From IMG/VR virus record IMGVR_UViG_3300025168_000212, positions 1 to 39,887 of that record: 39,887 nucleotides of DNA, one strand, 5' to 3'. Positions 8,613 through 17,274 of the stretch are shown piece after piece. Position 1 is the stretch's first letter; every line of letters starts with the position of its first letter. The position numbers and the translations under genes are program-made. The notes under the pieces are model-generated. The model did not search any database. It had not been told where the DNA came from and saw nothing but the letters and a program-made list of their open reading frames with translations. This stretch comes from a virus.

Positions 8613-10567
8613 CGCCAACCATCTGGAATGTTGCCGTCAAGGTCTCGGATACCAAGAGTCATGTCGTCTAAAACTTCGTCAGCATATTCATCAGCTTCAT
8701 CAGGACTGTTAAACTCTTTAAGTTTCCCACTCTTCGTTCTGATGGGCTTATCCGTCCTTGGGTCAAGAAGATAGTATTTTTGTTTTACGGGTTTTAGTGG
8801 GGGAATTGGGAGTTGGTCGGGAATGTCGATCTCTTCAAAACCACGCGCAGACCTTCCTGGGAAATCATCATACCCATAGGCGACGTACTCATCGCGCAAC
8901 TGACGCATTTCTGATTCATTCAAACCGTATTTACCTGCAGATCGTTCAAGCAGGTATCTGTCGTCGGGAAGAAGCGGACCCAAATCCTCTACAACATTGT
9001 GATGGCCTTGATTCGACAAACCAAACTTAGGTGACGACAACTCGGGTTCATAGACACCAAGCCCCTTAGACCTAAAGTATTCTTGTTTAGCAGCCTCATT
9101 TGTTTTGAACGAAGCTACTCCGCCACCGCCGCCTGGGGGCGGATTTCCAGTCGCCAGCGCCCGGGATAGTTCTTTGCTTCGGGCTCGATCAGCTTCGGAA
9201 TAGTCCGAATCAACATCATGACTTTTTCGCCGCAGCGCGTTTTTCTCAGCGACGATTGCTTTGCGGTCAATCCTTTGGATCTGTCGTTCAGTCAGAGCAG
9301 TAGGAATGTCCCGAGATGGAGGCTCTACCCTTGGAGTGCCTCTCATGTCCGTTGTGATGCCCTCGTAATAATCTTGTTGACGCTGCATCATCAGGTCTTC
9401 GGGGTCACTACCGCCTGGAGGCTTGCCGCCTGGGGCCTTCTCTCTAGCCTTTGCGATAATGTCGTAAGACTGCTGTTGAGACTTTCGAGTTTGTTCTGCA
9501 AACTCAGCCGCTTTATATTCAGCGGTAATAGCATCCTCGACTTCCTTAGCCTGTATCGAATTGATAGAGCCTGCGTCCAAGCCAGCCTCAAGGTCATCCA
9601 TCTTCTGAGCGGCATCTCGAGCAGCCTTACTGCCACCTCGCTGTGCTGCCTTCAGCATATCTGCAAACTCAGCCGCTTTATATTCAGCGGTAATAGCATC
9701 CTCGACTTCCTTAGCCTGTATCGAATTGATAGAGCCTGCATCCAAGCCAGCCTCAAGGTCATCCATCTTCTGAGCGGCATCTCGAGCAGCCTTACTGCCA
9801 CCTCGCTGTGCTGCCTTCAGCATATCTGCAAACTCAGCCGCTTTTTTATATTCAGCGGTAATAGCATCACCAACTTCCTTAGCCTGTATCGAATTGATAG
9901 AGCCTGCGTCCAAGCCAGCCTCAAGGTCAGTGATCTTCTGAGCGGCATCTTGAGCAGCCTTACTGCCACCTCGCTGTGCTGCCTTCAACATACCGAGAGA
10001 AATATACGGCGCCAAAACTGCTGCACCGTACATGCCAGCTTCAACGCTATCACCTCGCTCAAGAGCATCCAAAGACAAAACCGCATCGCCTCCGGTCGCA
10101 AAAGGCTCCACCATTGACTCAGATGCGCCTGTAGCAAACTTTCTAACTGCTTCACGATCACCAGACGCAACAGCACCCATAAACTCTTTTGAGCCCTCGG
10201 GATCAGTATACATGGCAGCTTTAGCCCGTGGAACAGTCAAGGCTGCGTCAACGGCAAATTCACCAACACCCTTAGCCATTCCAGGTAGAGGCGCAGCTTC
10301 CTTGAACATTTCCTTGCCGACTTCTTTTGCAGAACGACCAACACCCCTAAGCGGCTCTTTAATATAATCTTCTACTTGTCGAGGCAATTGACGTGCAGCT
10401 TTCGAGCGAAAGTTATCACGCTCATCAATCGCGGCCTTATAGCGCATTTCCTGTTCCGTAGTTTTAAAAACAGGCATTTGAAAACCACGATACATCTTGC
10501 GTTCTTCAGGCAAAACAAACTCGCGACTCGCGGGCATTCCATCCATCAATGTTTGGTCGTCACTCAT
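8609..10567 (-). CDS. Large protein with three near-identical 55-residue repeats
   Basis: This 652-residue product has an amphipathic N-terminal half (Pro/Gly/Ala-rich stretches near residues 75-140 and a hydrophobic AAVLAPYISLGMLKAA near 185). Three consecutive repeats of about 55 residues follow (LKAAQRGGSKAA..DAAQ..DLEAGLDAGSINSIQAKEV.DAITAEYK), then a charged, Pro-rich C-terminus. The repeats are encoded by 165/165/168-bp tandem units. Position in the late operon just before packaging genes suggests a virion or ejected internal protein, but I recognise no domain. The three-helix-like repeat could be a variable-length spacer. Confidence 0.8.
   Translation of the reverse strand: MSDDQTLMDGMPASREFVLPEERKMYRGFQMPVFKTTEQEMRYKAAIDERDNFRSKAARQLPRQVEDYIKEPLRGVGRSAKEVGKEMFKEAAPLPGMAKGVGEFAVDAALTVPRAKAAMYTDPEGSKEFMGAVASGDREAVRKFATGASESMVEPFATGGDAVLSLDALERGDSVEAGMYGAAVLAPYISLGMLKAAQRGGSKAAQDAAQKITDLEAGLDAGSINSIQAKEVGDAITAEYKKAAEFADMLKAAQRGGSKAARDAAQKMDDLEAGLDAGSINSIQAKEVEDAITAEYKAAEFADMLKAAQRGGSKAARDAAQKMDDLEAGLDAGSINSIQAKEVEDAITAEYKAAEFAEQTRKSQQQSYDIIAKAREKAPGGKPPGGSDPEDLMMQRQQDYYEGITTDMRGTPRVEPPSRDIPTALTERQIQRIDRKAIVAEKNALRRKSHDVDSDYSEADRARSKELSRALATGNPPPGGGGGVASFKTNEAAKQEYFRSKGLGVYEPELSSPKFGLSNQGHHNVVEDLGPLLPDDRYLLERSAGKYGLNESEMRQLRDEYVAYGYDDFPGRSARGFEEIDIPDQLPIPPLKPVKQKYYLLDPRTDKPIRTKSGKLKEFNSPDEADEYADEVLDDMTLGIRDLDGNIPDGWR
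9495..9992 (-). repeat. Three tandem 165-bp repeats inside the 652-residue gene
   Basis: Units start at 9495, 9660 and 9825. Units 1 and 2 differ at about one base (GCGTCC versus GCATCC). Unit 3 has a 3-base insertion near 9845 and scattered substitutions (for example ACCAACTT for CTCGACTT). The frame is kept throughout. The near-identity of two units implies a recent in-frame duplication. Confidence 0.95.
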
Positions 10568-10575
10568 TTCTTCTT

Positions 10576-10746
10576 CTACCTCAAGTTATTTTTTAAAGTA
10601 TCGTCGTCTTTTGCAGAATCATCAAAAGCCTTATTGGTCGGCGCACCTTTAGATCCAGCCTTCCTCATCTTCTCACCTGAGCCAGCCTTGATCCGCTTTT
10701 TCTTGGCGTGAATGTTTGCGTATAAACCTTTTTTCTTGCCAGGCAT
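10576..10746 (-). CDS. Small basic phage protein (MPGKKKGLYANIHAKKKRI...)
   Basis: This 56-residue gene starts with MPGKKKGLYANIHAKKKRI and is dominated by Lys, Ala and Gly with an acidic tail. Its ATG overlaps the stop of the preceding gene (TGATG), which confirms the start. I recognise the opening as very close to short proteins recurring in marine phages of several families, always uncharacterised and usually in late regions. A nucleic acid-binding or DNA-condensing virion role is only a guess from the charge. Confidence 0.8.
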   Translation of the reverse strand: MPGKKKGLYANIHAKKKRIKAGSGEKMRKAGSKGAPTNKAFDDSAKDDDTLKNNLR

Positions 10747-10997
10747 CAGTAACCGTCCATTGCGTAACCAGGGTTCTTGGTGCGCTTCATGTCCTTGGAC
10801 AGCTTCTCAACCGTCTTAGAATCCTTAGCGTGCATCTTAGAAGCCGCAGCCAACTGCTTAGACTGCTTGCCGTGCATCTTAGATGCTTTCTTCAGGTTCG
10901 ATGAAACTTTCTTCATCGCCTTCTTAGGGTCTTTCGGCTGACCCGCAGGGTTGTGAGCCAACGTCTTGTCGTCGTCGCTAAGTTTGTACTGTTTCAT
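10746..10997 (-). CDS. Small Lys-rich helical protein
   Basis: The 83-residue product is highly charged, with a repeating pattern KKASKMHGKQSKQLAAAS / KMHAKDSKTVEKLSKDM (about residues 36-70) that looks like a long amphipathic helix with an internal duplication around S/A-K-M-H. It is translationally coupled to the next gene by TGATG. The family is not recognised. Together with its neighbours it forms a run of short basic proteins likely to be packaged in or associated with virions. Confidence 0.7.
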   Translation of the reverse strand: MKQYKLSDDDKTLAHNPAGQPKDPKKAMKKVSSNLKKASKMHGKQSKQLAAASKMHAKDSKTVEKLSKDMKRTKNPGYAMDGY

Positions 10998-10998
10998 T

Positions 10999-11418
10999 CT
11001 AGTTTACTCTCCCAGCCCAAACTTTACAGACTCGAGCAGATGCACATTTAAAATCTAAAGCTTGGCAGTACCCTAACTCACCTGCGGCGACGGCCATTTC
11101 AGGGTCAGCCTCATCACCAATACCTTTTTCAATACACGCAAGAATAGGCTCTGATCTGTCAAAAAACGAACAGTTACCGCACCTCATCATCATGACGTTT
11201 TCGACCGTATCATTGAACAGGTCTGCGTACTCCTGCCAAAACTGCTGGTTACGTCCTGAGTCATCTAACTGCGGGTTAGCAGGACCGTACATCTTCGTGT
11301 CGATTGCGTCCTGCCTGTTCTCAAGATTCAATTCCAAGTCTTGAGTGGCTCGAGGACAACTGGATGCACCCTCGTCACCTCGCATCGCCTGTTGAAGCAT
11401 TTGATCAAATATCGACAT
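10999..11418 (-). CDS. Cysteine-rich protein, possible metal or Fe-S binding domain
   Basis: The 139-residue product has a plain N-terminal half and a C-terminal half with ordered cysteines: CGNC (about residues 80-83), then single Cys before IEKG, in GYCQALDFKC and in RVCKVWAG. The spacing (C-x2-C ... C ... G-x-C ... C ... C-x-x-W) recalls high-potential iron-sulfur protein-like proteins of marine phages, but I cannot confirm a cluster. It belongs to the late cluster and its function is unknown. Confidence 0.7.
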   Translation of the reverse strand: MSIFDQMLQQAMRGDEGASSCPRATQDLELNLENRQDAIDTKMYGPANPQLDDSGRNQQFWQEYADLFNDTVENVMMMRCGNCSFFDRSEPILACIEKGIGDEADPEMAVAAGELGYCQALDFKCASARVCKVWAGRVN

Positions 11419-11422
11419 ATAT

Positions 11423-11683
11423 TTACCACTTCTTGCATGACCAGTACTTGGCCATCAGTTTATCGTCCTCATCCAGCTTATCGCATCCGTGCCGAGCTCG
11501 AAAACTCTTACGGGCTTTTGGGTTGCTCTTCCTGATTTTCATGTTGGCATCGCCATACCGAATGGTCTTTTCTTTGTCGCCCTTCTTGGCACGTACAACG
11601 AACTTCTTTTTTCCGTAACCAGGCTCGCCCTTCTTGATGCGACGAGGAGTGTTGACCTTCGTTGGTGTGCCTTTACGTGCCAT
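11423..11683 (-). CDS. Small basic protein with RARHGC...KYWSCKKW ending
   Basis: This 86-residue, strongly basic protein has a core KTIRYGDANMKIRKSNP followed by KSFRARHGCD and a terminal AKYWSCKKW. I recognise this arrangement as a widely distributed uncharacterised family in marine phages and some large eukaryotic viruses. The two Cys and the His are conserved features of that group and could bind metal. Its position with the other short late genes suggests a virion-associated role. Confidence 0.8.
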   Translation of the reverse strand: MARKGTPTKVNTPRRIKKGEPGYGKKKFVVRAKKGDKEKTIRYGDANMKIRKSNPKARKSFRARHGCDKLDEDDKLMAKYWSCKKW

Positions 11684-11724
11684 TACTTACTCATACCTCC
11701 GATAAAGAAATCTATTTTCACGGA

Positions 11725-12327
11725 TCAACCACCCTTTGACGCTGGAGGATTCAACCTAAGAACATCACCAGGCATAAGATTGTTGATGTCTGCGTCTTCA
11801 AAAACAATGAACTCAGAGCCATTGTTAAAAGTAAACACATCGTATTCTTTATCACCAATAGTAAACGGAATGGCTTCATAGTCTTCATCATTCGCGTTCG
11901 CTAATTTGTTGAAATCTTGAATCGCTGCTGCTTGAGCAAATTCCGTCTGAGCTGCTTCGCTTTTTTGAAAACCTTTCAGAGATTTAGGTTGATTGTTTTT
12001 AAGATAATTTTCGCCAGATGCTTTGTAATCGGCGCGCATCTTATCCTCATGTTCCTCTAAGGTCTTACCCTTTGGTGGGTCGCCGCCATCGCCACCATCT
12101 GTACCAGAAGACCGGCCTATAGCGTTGCGGCGACGTGCAGCCTCCTGTCTCTTGAAAAACTCTGTAGGATCATAAAGTGTGCCGCGTTGGGGCTCAGGCT
12201 TTGCTTTAGATTCATCCAGCTTGATCGCATTCATCAATGCCTGATCATCAGATGACGTGCCCATAGGACTCATCGGTACACCACCGCCATACACTCTCTT
12301 TGCTTCGGATGTGTCTTTAAGTGCCAT
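11725..12327 (-). CDS. Unrecognised late protein (200 aa)
   Basis: The N-terminal half is low complexity and charged with a GGDGGDPPKGK linker (about residues 73-83). The C-terminal 70 residues look like a small beta-rich domain (YEAIPFTIGDKEYDVFTFNN) ending LMPGDVLRLNPPASKGG. The start overlaps the upstream stop (TAATG). The ending resembles domains that cap virion proteins, but this is an impression only. No function is assigned. Confidence 0.7.
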   Translation of the reverse strand: MALKDTSEAKRVYGGGVPMSPMGTSSDDQALMNAIKLDESKAKPEPQRGTLYDPTEFFKRQEAARRRNAIGRSSGTDGGDGGDPPKGKTLEEHEDKMRADYKASGENYLKNNQPKSLKGFQKSEAAQTEFAQAAAIQDFNKLANANDEDYEAIPFTIGDKEYDVFTFNNGSEFIVFEDADINNLMPGDVLRLNPPASKGG

Positions 12328-12980
12328 TACTTGCCACCATAAAGAGAGCCGGGAGTTTGATAAGCAGGGGTGTCAAGAGCCTCAAGCAACTCAGTATCCG
12401 TCTCTGGACCCAATCCTGGCTTCCTATACTTACCTAAGCCTTTTACATCAGCATAATTCTGACCAACTTTATACTTGTCTAACCTCGCCTGCTGACTTGC
12501 CGCTCGAGCATCCACCCTGGGCTGACGCCTTGCCGTCTTCTGGTTCAACTTCGTTTGCTGTGCAGCCATACGAATGTCTTCCTTACCCTTCAATCCAGCT
12601 GAACGGTCTTGCAGCTTGGACTGCTTTACTAAATTCCCGCGCGCGCCAGCCTTCTCAGCGCGCGCAGAAACCTGCTCGCTTTTTGAAGCATCTGGGGCAC
12701 CTGGGTCACCATCCATCTTAGTCGCAGCTAACGTCAGACCCTCAACAGCAATCGTCTTGATCGCATCCATGCGCTGCTGCTTGATCGCTGACTTAGTCTC
12801 TGCGTCCGCAATCCGAGACTTGTTCTGACGAGCCTTGTTGCGAGATATAGCCGACTTCCGATCTTCATCGAGCTCAGCATCCATCGCATCCTGAATCGAA
12901 CCCTCGTCAACAGCGCCACCCTGCTGATTGACGTTCCGACCAACTGCGGCCAACTCTTCCGGTCTCATTCCGTATGCCAT
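12327..12980 (-). CDS. Unrecognised Ala/Lys/Gln-rich helical late protein (217 aa)
   Basis: The sequence is almost entirely charged and helical (SRNKARQNKSRIADAETKSA and similar segments), with Ala, Gln, Arg and Lys dominating and almost no aromatic residues before residue 170, as in rod-like or internal virion proteins. AAGGAG precedes the ATG by 6 bases. It lies between two other unknown late genes. No motif points to an enzyme. Confidence 0.7.
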   Translation of the reverse strand: MAYGMRPEELAAVGRNVNQQGGAVDEGSIQDAMDAELDEDRKSAISRNKARQNKSRIADAETKSAIKQQRMDAIKTIAVEGLTLAATKMDGDPGAPDASKSEQVSARAEKAGARGNLVKQSKLQDRSAGLKGKEDIRMAAQQTKLNQKTARRQPRVDARAASQQARLDKYKVGQNYADVKGLGKYRKPGLGPETDTELLEALDTPAYQTPGSLYGGK

Positions 12981-12989
12981 AACAACTCC

Positions 12990-14429
12990 TTAAAATCTAC
13001 GACCAGGCAAACCAATTGCGGGCTCTGGCTCAGGCGCTGCAGGCTCAACCATCGGAAGAACAGTAGTGTCTCCGCCTCGAGCCTGACGAATCCTTGTAAT
13101 GATATCAAATGCTTCTGCAGACAACACACCATCAGAAAACAATTGCGAAGCCAACGGATAATCATCCTGTGCTAAACGAATACGAGTCGGTACATTGATG
13201 TCCCTAGAAGACAACGGCCTTTCGATCAACTCCGATGCCTTGCCAAGGGTAGTGGCCAATGGAATACCGAATGTCCCAGTACCAGGCTCTTGACCAATCT
13301 CTGTGCGGTACATCATCTCGAGTGGACCAGCCATTGCCAATAGAGCAAGATCAGTCGGGTCTGGAATGGCGCCCATTACAGCAGCGGCTGTAGATCCGGC
13401 TTTTTTTATACGAGACAAAGATAGTCCACTAGGACTAGGATCACGAACGGGCTGCTTAGTCATTAACTCTCGAGCAACAAATGATTCGTCCAAGTAACGA
13501 CGAGCATTGTCCAAGCCCTTCTCAATCTTTTGGCCAAACTCGTCAGAAGCCATCTTGCGGTACTCGTCTTCGAAACCGCCAAGCTCGACTGGTAGGTCAC
13601 CACTACGACGACCCGCAATAGCACCAGCTCTGTCAAGCGCACTGTGTTTACGATCAACCAAGTCTCTAACCCCTGGTGTTACCCTGAAGTTCGCTTCTCT
13701 AGCCGCTGCAGGTATTTGATTTCTTGAAAGATCCAATACGTCGTCGGTAACTTGCCTGTATTCAGGATCAAAATCTCTCAGCCGATCATAAGTAGACCTT
13801 TGACCAGCAACAACAGCCCGTGACGTGAATGGACTTCTGCCTGGATGGTCGATCTCTTCTATGACGTTCGCAATAGACCTTCTTCGGTCTTTCAATTTAG
13901 ACAACTGATTATCCATTTTCGAACGCTCTAAAGTGTTGAATATGTTGCCCGACTTGGCCCCTTCTATTTGATTGATCTGACGAGTCAGAATCTCCTCCTG
14001 TTCAAGCAAAGAAACCGTGCCTTCAGGAACATAATCAAACAATTTACCCTTGTTGGGGTTCGACATGCCAGGATTCTTCATGTAATCCCGAAATCGACTG
14101 CGACCCTCGTAGTCCAACGGCTGACGAGACCCGTCAAGTGCAATCTCAGGCACATACAAATCACGAGGATTCACAGCCTTGCGTACACCTCGAGCTCCAG
14201 CTGATGCCTCAGATGCAGCACGACGCTGCTCTGGACTACCAAAGCCACCCTCTACATCAGGAATCTCCACCGAATCACGCCCAATGAACGGAGACTCGTC
14301 AACCACGTCCAACATAGGAACACTCGACGGCTGCGACATAGCCTTAGCGCCGTAGTAACCAGCGGCACCCGCTGCACCACCTGCACCAAGCATCGCTGCT
14401 GCCAATTCTGAATCGAAATCTTCAGCCAT
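12990..14429 (-). CDS. Unrecognised late protein (479 aa), possible internal virion protein
   Basis: The N-terminus holds a Gly/Ala-rich hydrophobic helix (AMLGAGGAAGAAGYYGAKAM, residues about 10-29) and a second hydrophobic stretch lies near 335-365 (AAAVMGAIPDPTDLALLAMAG); the rest is charged. The ATG at 14429 overlaps the upstream stop (ATGA) and follows GGGGTGAGTG. Two buried hydrophobic helices in a charged protein of the late cluster fit an ejected or membrane-interacting virion protein. This is inference; no domain is recognised. Confidence 0.7.
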   Translation of the reverse strand: MAEDFDSELAAAMLGAGGAAGAAGYYGAKAMSQPSSVPMLDVVDESPFIGRDSVEIPDVEGGFGSPEQRRAASEASAGARGVRKAVNPRDLYVPEIALDGSRQPLDYEGRSRFRDYMKNPGMSNPNKGKLFDYVPEGTVSLLEQEEILTRQINQIEGAKSGNIFNTLERSKMDNQLSKLKDRRRSIANVIEEIDHPGRSPFTSRAVVAGQRSTYDRLRDFDPEYRQVTDDVLDLSRNQIPAAAREANFRVTPGVRDLVDRKHSALDRAGAIAGRRSGDLPVELGGFEDEYRKMASDEFGQKIEKGLDNARRYLDESFVARELMTKQPVRDPSPSGLSLSRIKKAGSTAAAVMGAIPDPTDLALLAMAGPLEMMYRTEIGQEPGTGTFGIPLATTLGKASELIERPLSSRDINVPTRIRLAQDDYPLASQLFSDGVLSAEAFDIITRIRQARGGDTTVLPMVEPAAPEPEPAIGLPGRRF

Positions 14430-15106
14430 CACTCACCCCGCATCACTCGGCCTTCGCCAGTTCTAGAATCATAAACATACCTCACGCGACCCAACTCAGG
14501 TGAATCAACAGAGAATGACACCACACCGTCTACCTCACCCTCCATTACAGCCATCGCATCTCGACCAAACTGCTCACTCAACGCCGCCTCTGCCTGCTCA
14601 GTCGTACTGCCTACACCCATCGATGATGATGAACCCATAGCTACACCCAAAATGTCATCTGCGTCCTGATCACTAATCTCGAATGAATGACCATTCATTT
14701 CACGGTCCAACTCCATCGCTACTGTATCACCACCAAACTTGCGATAATCACCATAATCCTGCTTGAAACTGGTCAATCCAGACGGCTCTACACCGTTTTT
14801 CATGCTATTTTGGCTCATCAATGACTGTAATTGTACAATTTCTTCCTCACTTGCACCCATCGCATTGAGGAAATCAGGCATACGATCTGCACTAAACAAC
14901 GAAGACTCGCTCTCATCATCCATGTGATCATACAAAATTACGTCCGTATCACGCACAATTCCACCGTCAGATGGACATTTATGGCCCCCAGGTGACGTAA
15001 TTTGCTCAGAATGACGAGCAATATCCCTCAATCGCTCATTCTCTGCTTCTTTCTCGCTCATCGGTGAAATATTGATCACCACCGTGCCGCTAGATGAACC
15101 GTGCAT
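14429..15106 (-). CDS. Unrecognised acidic late protein (225 aa)
   Basis: The start at 15106 is favoured because GGAGG lies 5 bases upstream; the in-frame TTG at 15118 lies within that ribosome binding site. The protein is acidic and Ser/Met-rich, with a C-terminal beta-rich segment (GVVSFSVDSPELGRVRYVYD). It is the first gene after the terminator at 15153 and so opens the late structural transcription unit. No function is assigned. Confidence 0.7.
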   Translation of the reverse strand: MHGSSSGTVVINISPMSEKEAENERLRDIARHSEQITSPGGHKCPSDGGIVRDTDVILYDHMDDESESSLFSADRMPDFLNAMGASEEEIVQLQSLMSQNSMKNGVEPSGLTSFKQDYGDYRKFGGDTVAMELDREMNGHSFEISDQDADDILGVAMGSSSSMGVGSTTEQAEAALSEQFGRDAMAVMEGEVDGVVSFSVDSPELGRVRYVYDSRTGEGRVMRGE

Positions 15107-15152
15107 ACTCGCCTCCAATCAAAAGCATACACTTCATCTAACACAAAAAAAA

Positions 15153-15184
15153 GCCCCCGACCGCACAGAGACACGACCGGAGGC
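15153..15184 (-). terminator. Intrinsic terminator after the RusA-like gene
   Basis: On the minus strand an 11-bp stem (three G-T pairs) joins 15174-15184 to 15153-15163 around a 10-base loop and is followed by eight T residues (15145-15152). It ends the methyltransferase-to-RusA unit and separates it from the structural genes. The 156-base gap 15119-15274 holds nothing else I can identify; a late promoter must lie between the T run and 15106 or readthrough must occur. Confidence 0.88.
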
Positions 15185-15274
15185 AAGAGAAACAACACTA
15201 ATGTGAAGGCTGAAATACTTTTATCGATAGATACGACACCACTCGTAATCTAACAGCACCCCAGCAAACTCAGA

Positions 15275-15721
15275 CTACTCCGATGGACCCTCACAGTCAA
15301 TAGATGTCAACACAACCTCTACACATGGACCCTCACTCTTAGACGCATACACGGACTTGGCTGATAACAATACAACCTGTGTGTCATCTCGAATCACACC
15401 ACCCATCACCAGAGAATCCAGAACACTCTTACATACATTGTCTATGTCTGGCTTAGAACCATGCCACAACCTATGCTCTGAATCCTTCTTCCGTAACAAT
15501 CTCTTCGGTCTAGGAAATACAGCAGTAATCATCGCACGACATAACGAGTCACTCGGTGCAGACATCCATGCATTACGCATGATCAATGCACTACTTCTCT
15601 CCCAATCTGCAGTACGCTTCGGTGTGTATAACTGTACATAGCCTCCCATCGTCGTTGCCCTAGGTCTACCCTTACCAATCGGTGGCCCAGGTATCACACA
15701 ATCAAACTTCCATTCCTGCAT
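15275..15721 (-). CDS. rusA: RusA-like Holliday junction resolvase
   Basis: This 148-residue protein should cut branched DNA during recombination and before packaging. It shows the RusA pattern: an N-terminal beta strand with PGPPIGKGRPRAT (residues 11-23), the catalytic KPDIDN motif (90-95, Asp92 and Asp94) and a following RDDTQV (111-116) with the third acidic position, all in the spacing of the family. The ATG at 15721 is chosen because GGAGG lies 7 bases upstream. It overlaps the preceding gene by 20 bases. It fits with RecT and YqaJ at the far right of the window. Confidence 0.92.
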   Translation of the reverse strand: MQEWKFDCVIPGPPIGKGRPRATTMGGYVQLYTPKRTADWERSSALIMRNAWMSAPSDSLCRAMITAVFPRPKRLLRKKDSEHRLWHGSKPDIDNVCKSVLDSLVMGGVIRDDTQVVLLSAKSVYASKSEGPCVEVVLTSIDCEGPSE

Positions 15722-16079
15722 TGCCAACCTCCTGTATCAATGTCTTCAATGAATCTCGCAACTCATTCATGCTCTTCGGATAATCAACACCATCATGACG
15801 ACCCATAGATAAACAAACATCGTCTACCTTCACCATCAATATGTTCAACATACCCGGCCTACGTACAGCATCACTCAATGACTCAAACGCCCAAGGCATG
15901 TCCAGTTGAGATGGAACACTCTTCATCCACCACTCACAGTCGTACAACCATGTGTCCGAACTCAACGCTAATCTCGATAACAAATGATACCAATCACTTA
16001 TCGCTAATCGAAGATGCCTCTCTACATGACGACAACAAGTCTCTACTTTTTTGTTTGAATCGTCAGTAGCTACTTCCAC
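15702..16079 (-). CDS. Unrecognised protein (125 aa) upstream of RusA
   Basis: It starts with GTG at 16079, supported by GGAGG 6 bases upstream, and overlaps both neighbours. The sequence is Trp/Cys/His-rich in its first half (CCRHVERHLRLAISDWYHLL) and helical throughout. It is co-transcribed with the methyltransferase and resolvase. No motif is recognised. Confidence 0.65.
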   Translation of the reverse strand: MEVATDDSNKKVETCCRHVERHLRLAISDWYHLLSRLALSSDTWLYDCEWWMKSVPSQLDMPWAFESLSDAVRRPGMLNILMVKVDDVCLSMGRHDGVDYPKSMNELRDSLKTLIQEVGNAGMEV

Positions 16080-16987
16080 ATCCTACCTCCATAACCCTTC
16101 TTGAATCGCTGGAACCTCACCGGTCCTCCACGCTTCCACTCAGGCCACCATATACAACTCAAGTACCAGTCCATCTCATCAGGACTCACCGCTACCCACC
16201 TTGCACAGAAATGATCTCTAATGTGTCTCACTGAGAATGGAACAGTCTGTCCATCATCAATCATCTTGAAACATCGATCCCAAAACTCCTGATGCTTCAG
16301 AGCTCTGTACTTGTACATCTGTATAATACGACCGCTACCTACTCGATTCTTCAATGCAACTCGACGCATGTAAATCGTCTCAGCATGTCGAACACACTTT
16401 AAGAACTGAACTGTGTTCATCTTCCCATCACAATGCTCCATTGCATATCTATGCATTGTCTTAAATGCACACCATGATGCTGCTACCCTATATGGCTTAC
16501 ATGCATGCACCTGATGAATCGGTAGCATCGGACACAACTGCTCCATCAAGATTGTGAACGAATCACCCCAGTGCTGTCTCGCTACCACTAACGCACGACC
16601 CTGTGGATCAATGATCGCAAGCATAGTCTTCCTACGATGTACCTTCCACTTGTGACCTTCGATAGCTTCACGTCTAGCTTGTTCAATCTCTTCTTCATAG
16701 ATCGATACATCAACCTTGTATGAAGAGTACACCCTGTCACGCATCGGTCGTAACAAATCACAACGATCCTCCGTCAATCCAATACGACGACAGATCACAT
16801 CTCCTGGTACAAACCATGTCTTTGCTTTACCACGTGACTTCATCACCTTCTTGAAGATGAACTCATCATTGAATGATGCACCAATCGCTGTACGATACTG
16901 ATCAACATCATCACCATATATCGGCTTCTCATCTACTCCATTAACTCCAGTCAATGGATAGAACTGCTCTAAGACCATGCATTCCAT
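16070..16987 (-). CDS. Unrecognised basic protein (305 aa)
   Basis: The start at 16987 (MECMVLEQF) is chosen because its ATG overlaps the preceding stop (TAATG) and GGGAG lies 8 bases upstream; a longer frame to 17083 would overlap the upstream gene needlessly. The protein is basic, rich in Arg, His, Trp and Cys in the second half, ending KRGGPVRFQRFKKGYGGRMWK. A segment KTMLAIIDPQGRALVVARQH (about 145-164) looks like a beta hairpin core. It could bind nucleic acid. No family is recognised. Confidence 0.7.
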   Translation of the reverse strand: MECMVLEQFYPLTGVNGVDEKPIYGDDVDQYRTAIGASFNDEFIFKKVMKSRGKAKTWFVPGDVICRRIGLTEDRCDLLRPMRDRVYSSYKVDVSIYEEEIEQARREAIEGHKWKVHRRKTMLAIIDPQGRALVVARQHWGDSFTILMEQLCPMLPIHQVHACKPYRVAASWCAFKTMHRYAMEHCDGKMNTVQFLKCVRHAETIYMRRVALKNRVGSGRIIQMYKYRALKHQEFWDRCFKMIDDGQTVPFSVRHIRDHFCARWVAVSPDEMDWYLSCIWWPEWKRGGPVRFQRFKKGYGGRMWK

Positions 16988-17274
16988 TAGTTGTACTCCC
17001 CATCCTTCCATACCCAGTGAAATGGTGAGAACGTCATGAACCTTAACCACATGACACTCTCTCCAAAGTCGAACCTCGCCCATACTCCAAGATGTCCATC
17101 GTCATCCTCCGATGCCATTGCCTCACCTAGTGTAACAGATGGATGCTTGTCATCTAAGTATGCTGCCAATGCCAACCATGCTCCTTCAAAATACCATTCA
17201 GTATCTACAGAGAAGTCTATGCCTTCTACTGGAAACAACCCCAGTTCTTCTTCATCCTCTGTATCCACCATCAT
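16987..17274 (-). CDS. Unrecognised small acidic protein (95 aa)
   Basis: The ATG at 17274 overlaps the methyltransferase stop (ATGA), which decides this start over the upstream in-frame ATG at 17328. The protein is acidic and aromatic (EWYFEGAWLALAAYLDD, MTFSPFHWVWKDG). Its stop overlaps the next start. A small partner protein of the methyltransferase is possible but unsupported. Confidence 0.65.
   Translation of the reverse strand: MMVDTEDEEELGLFPVEGIDFSVDTEWYFEGAWLALAAYLDDKHPSVTLGEAMASEDDDGHLGVWARFDFGESVMWLRFMTFSPFHWVWKDGEYN

Noticed and set aside
9495-9992. CRISPR-like or mobile repeat
   Set aside because: The units are contiguous, in frame and coding; no spacers, terminal inverted repeats or transposase are present.
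9218-10117. 299-codon plus-strand frame opposite the repeat protein
   Set aside because: It is antisense to the 652-aa gene, repeats because that gene repeats, and has no ribosome site.
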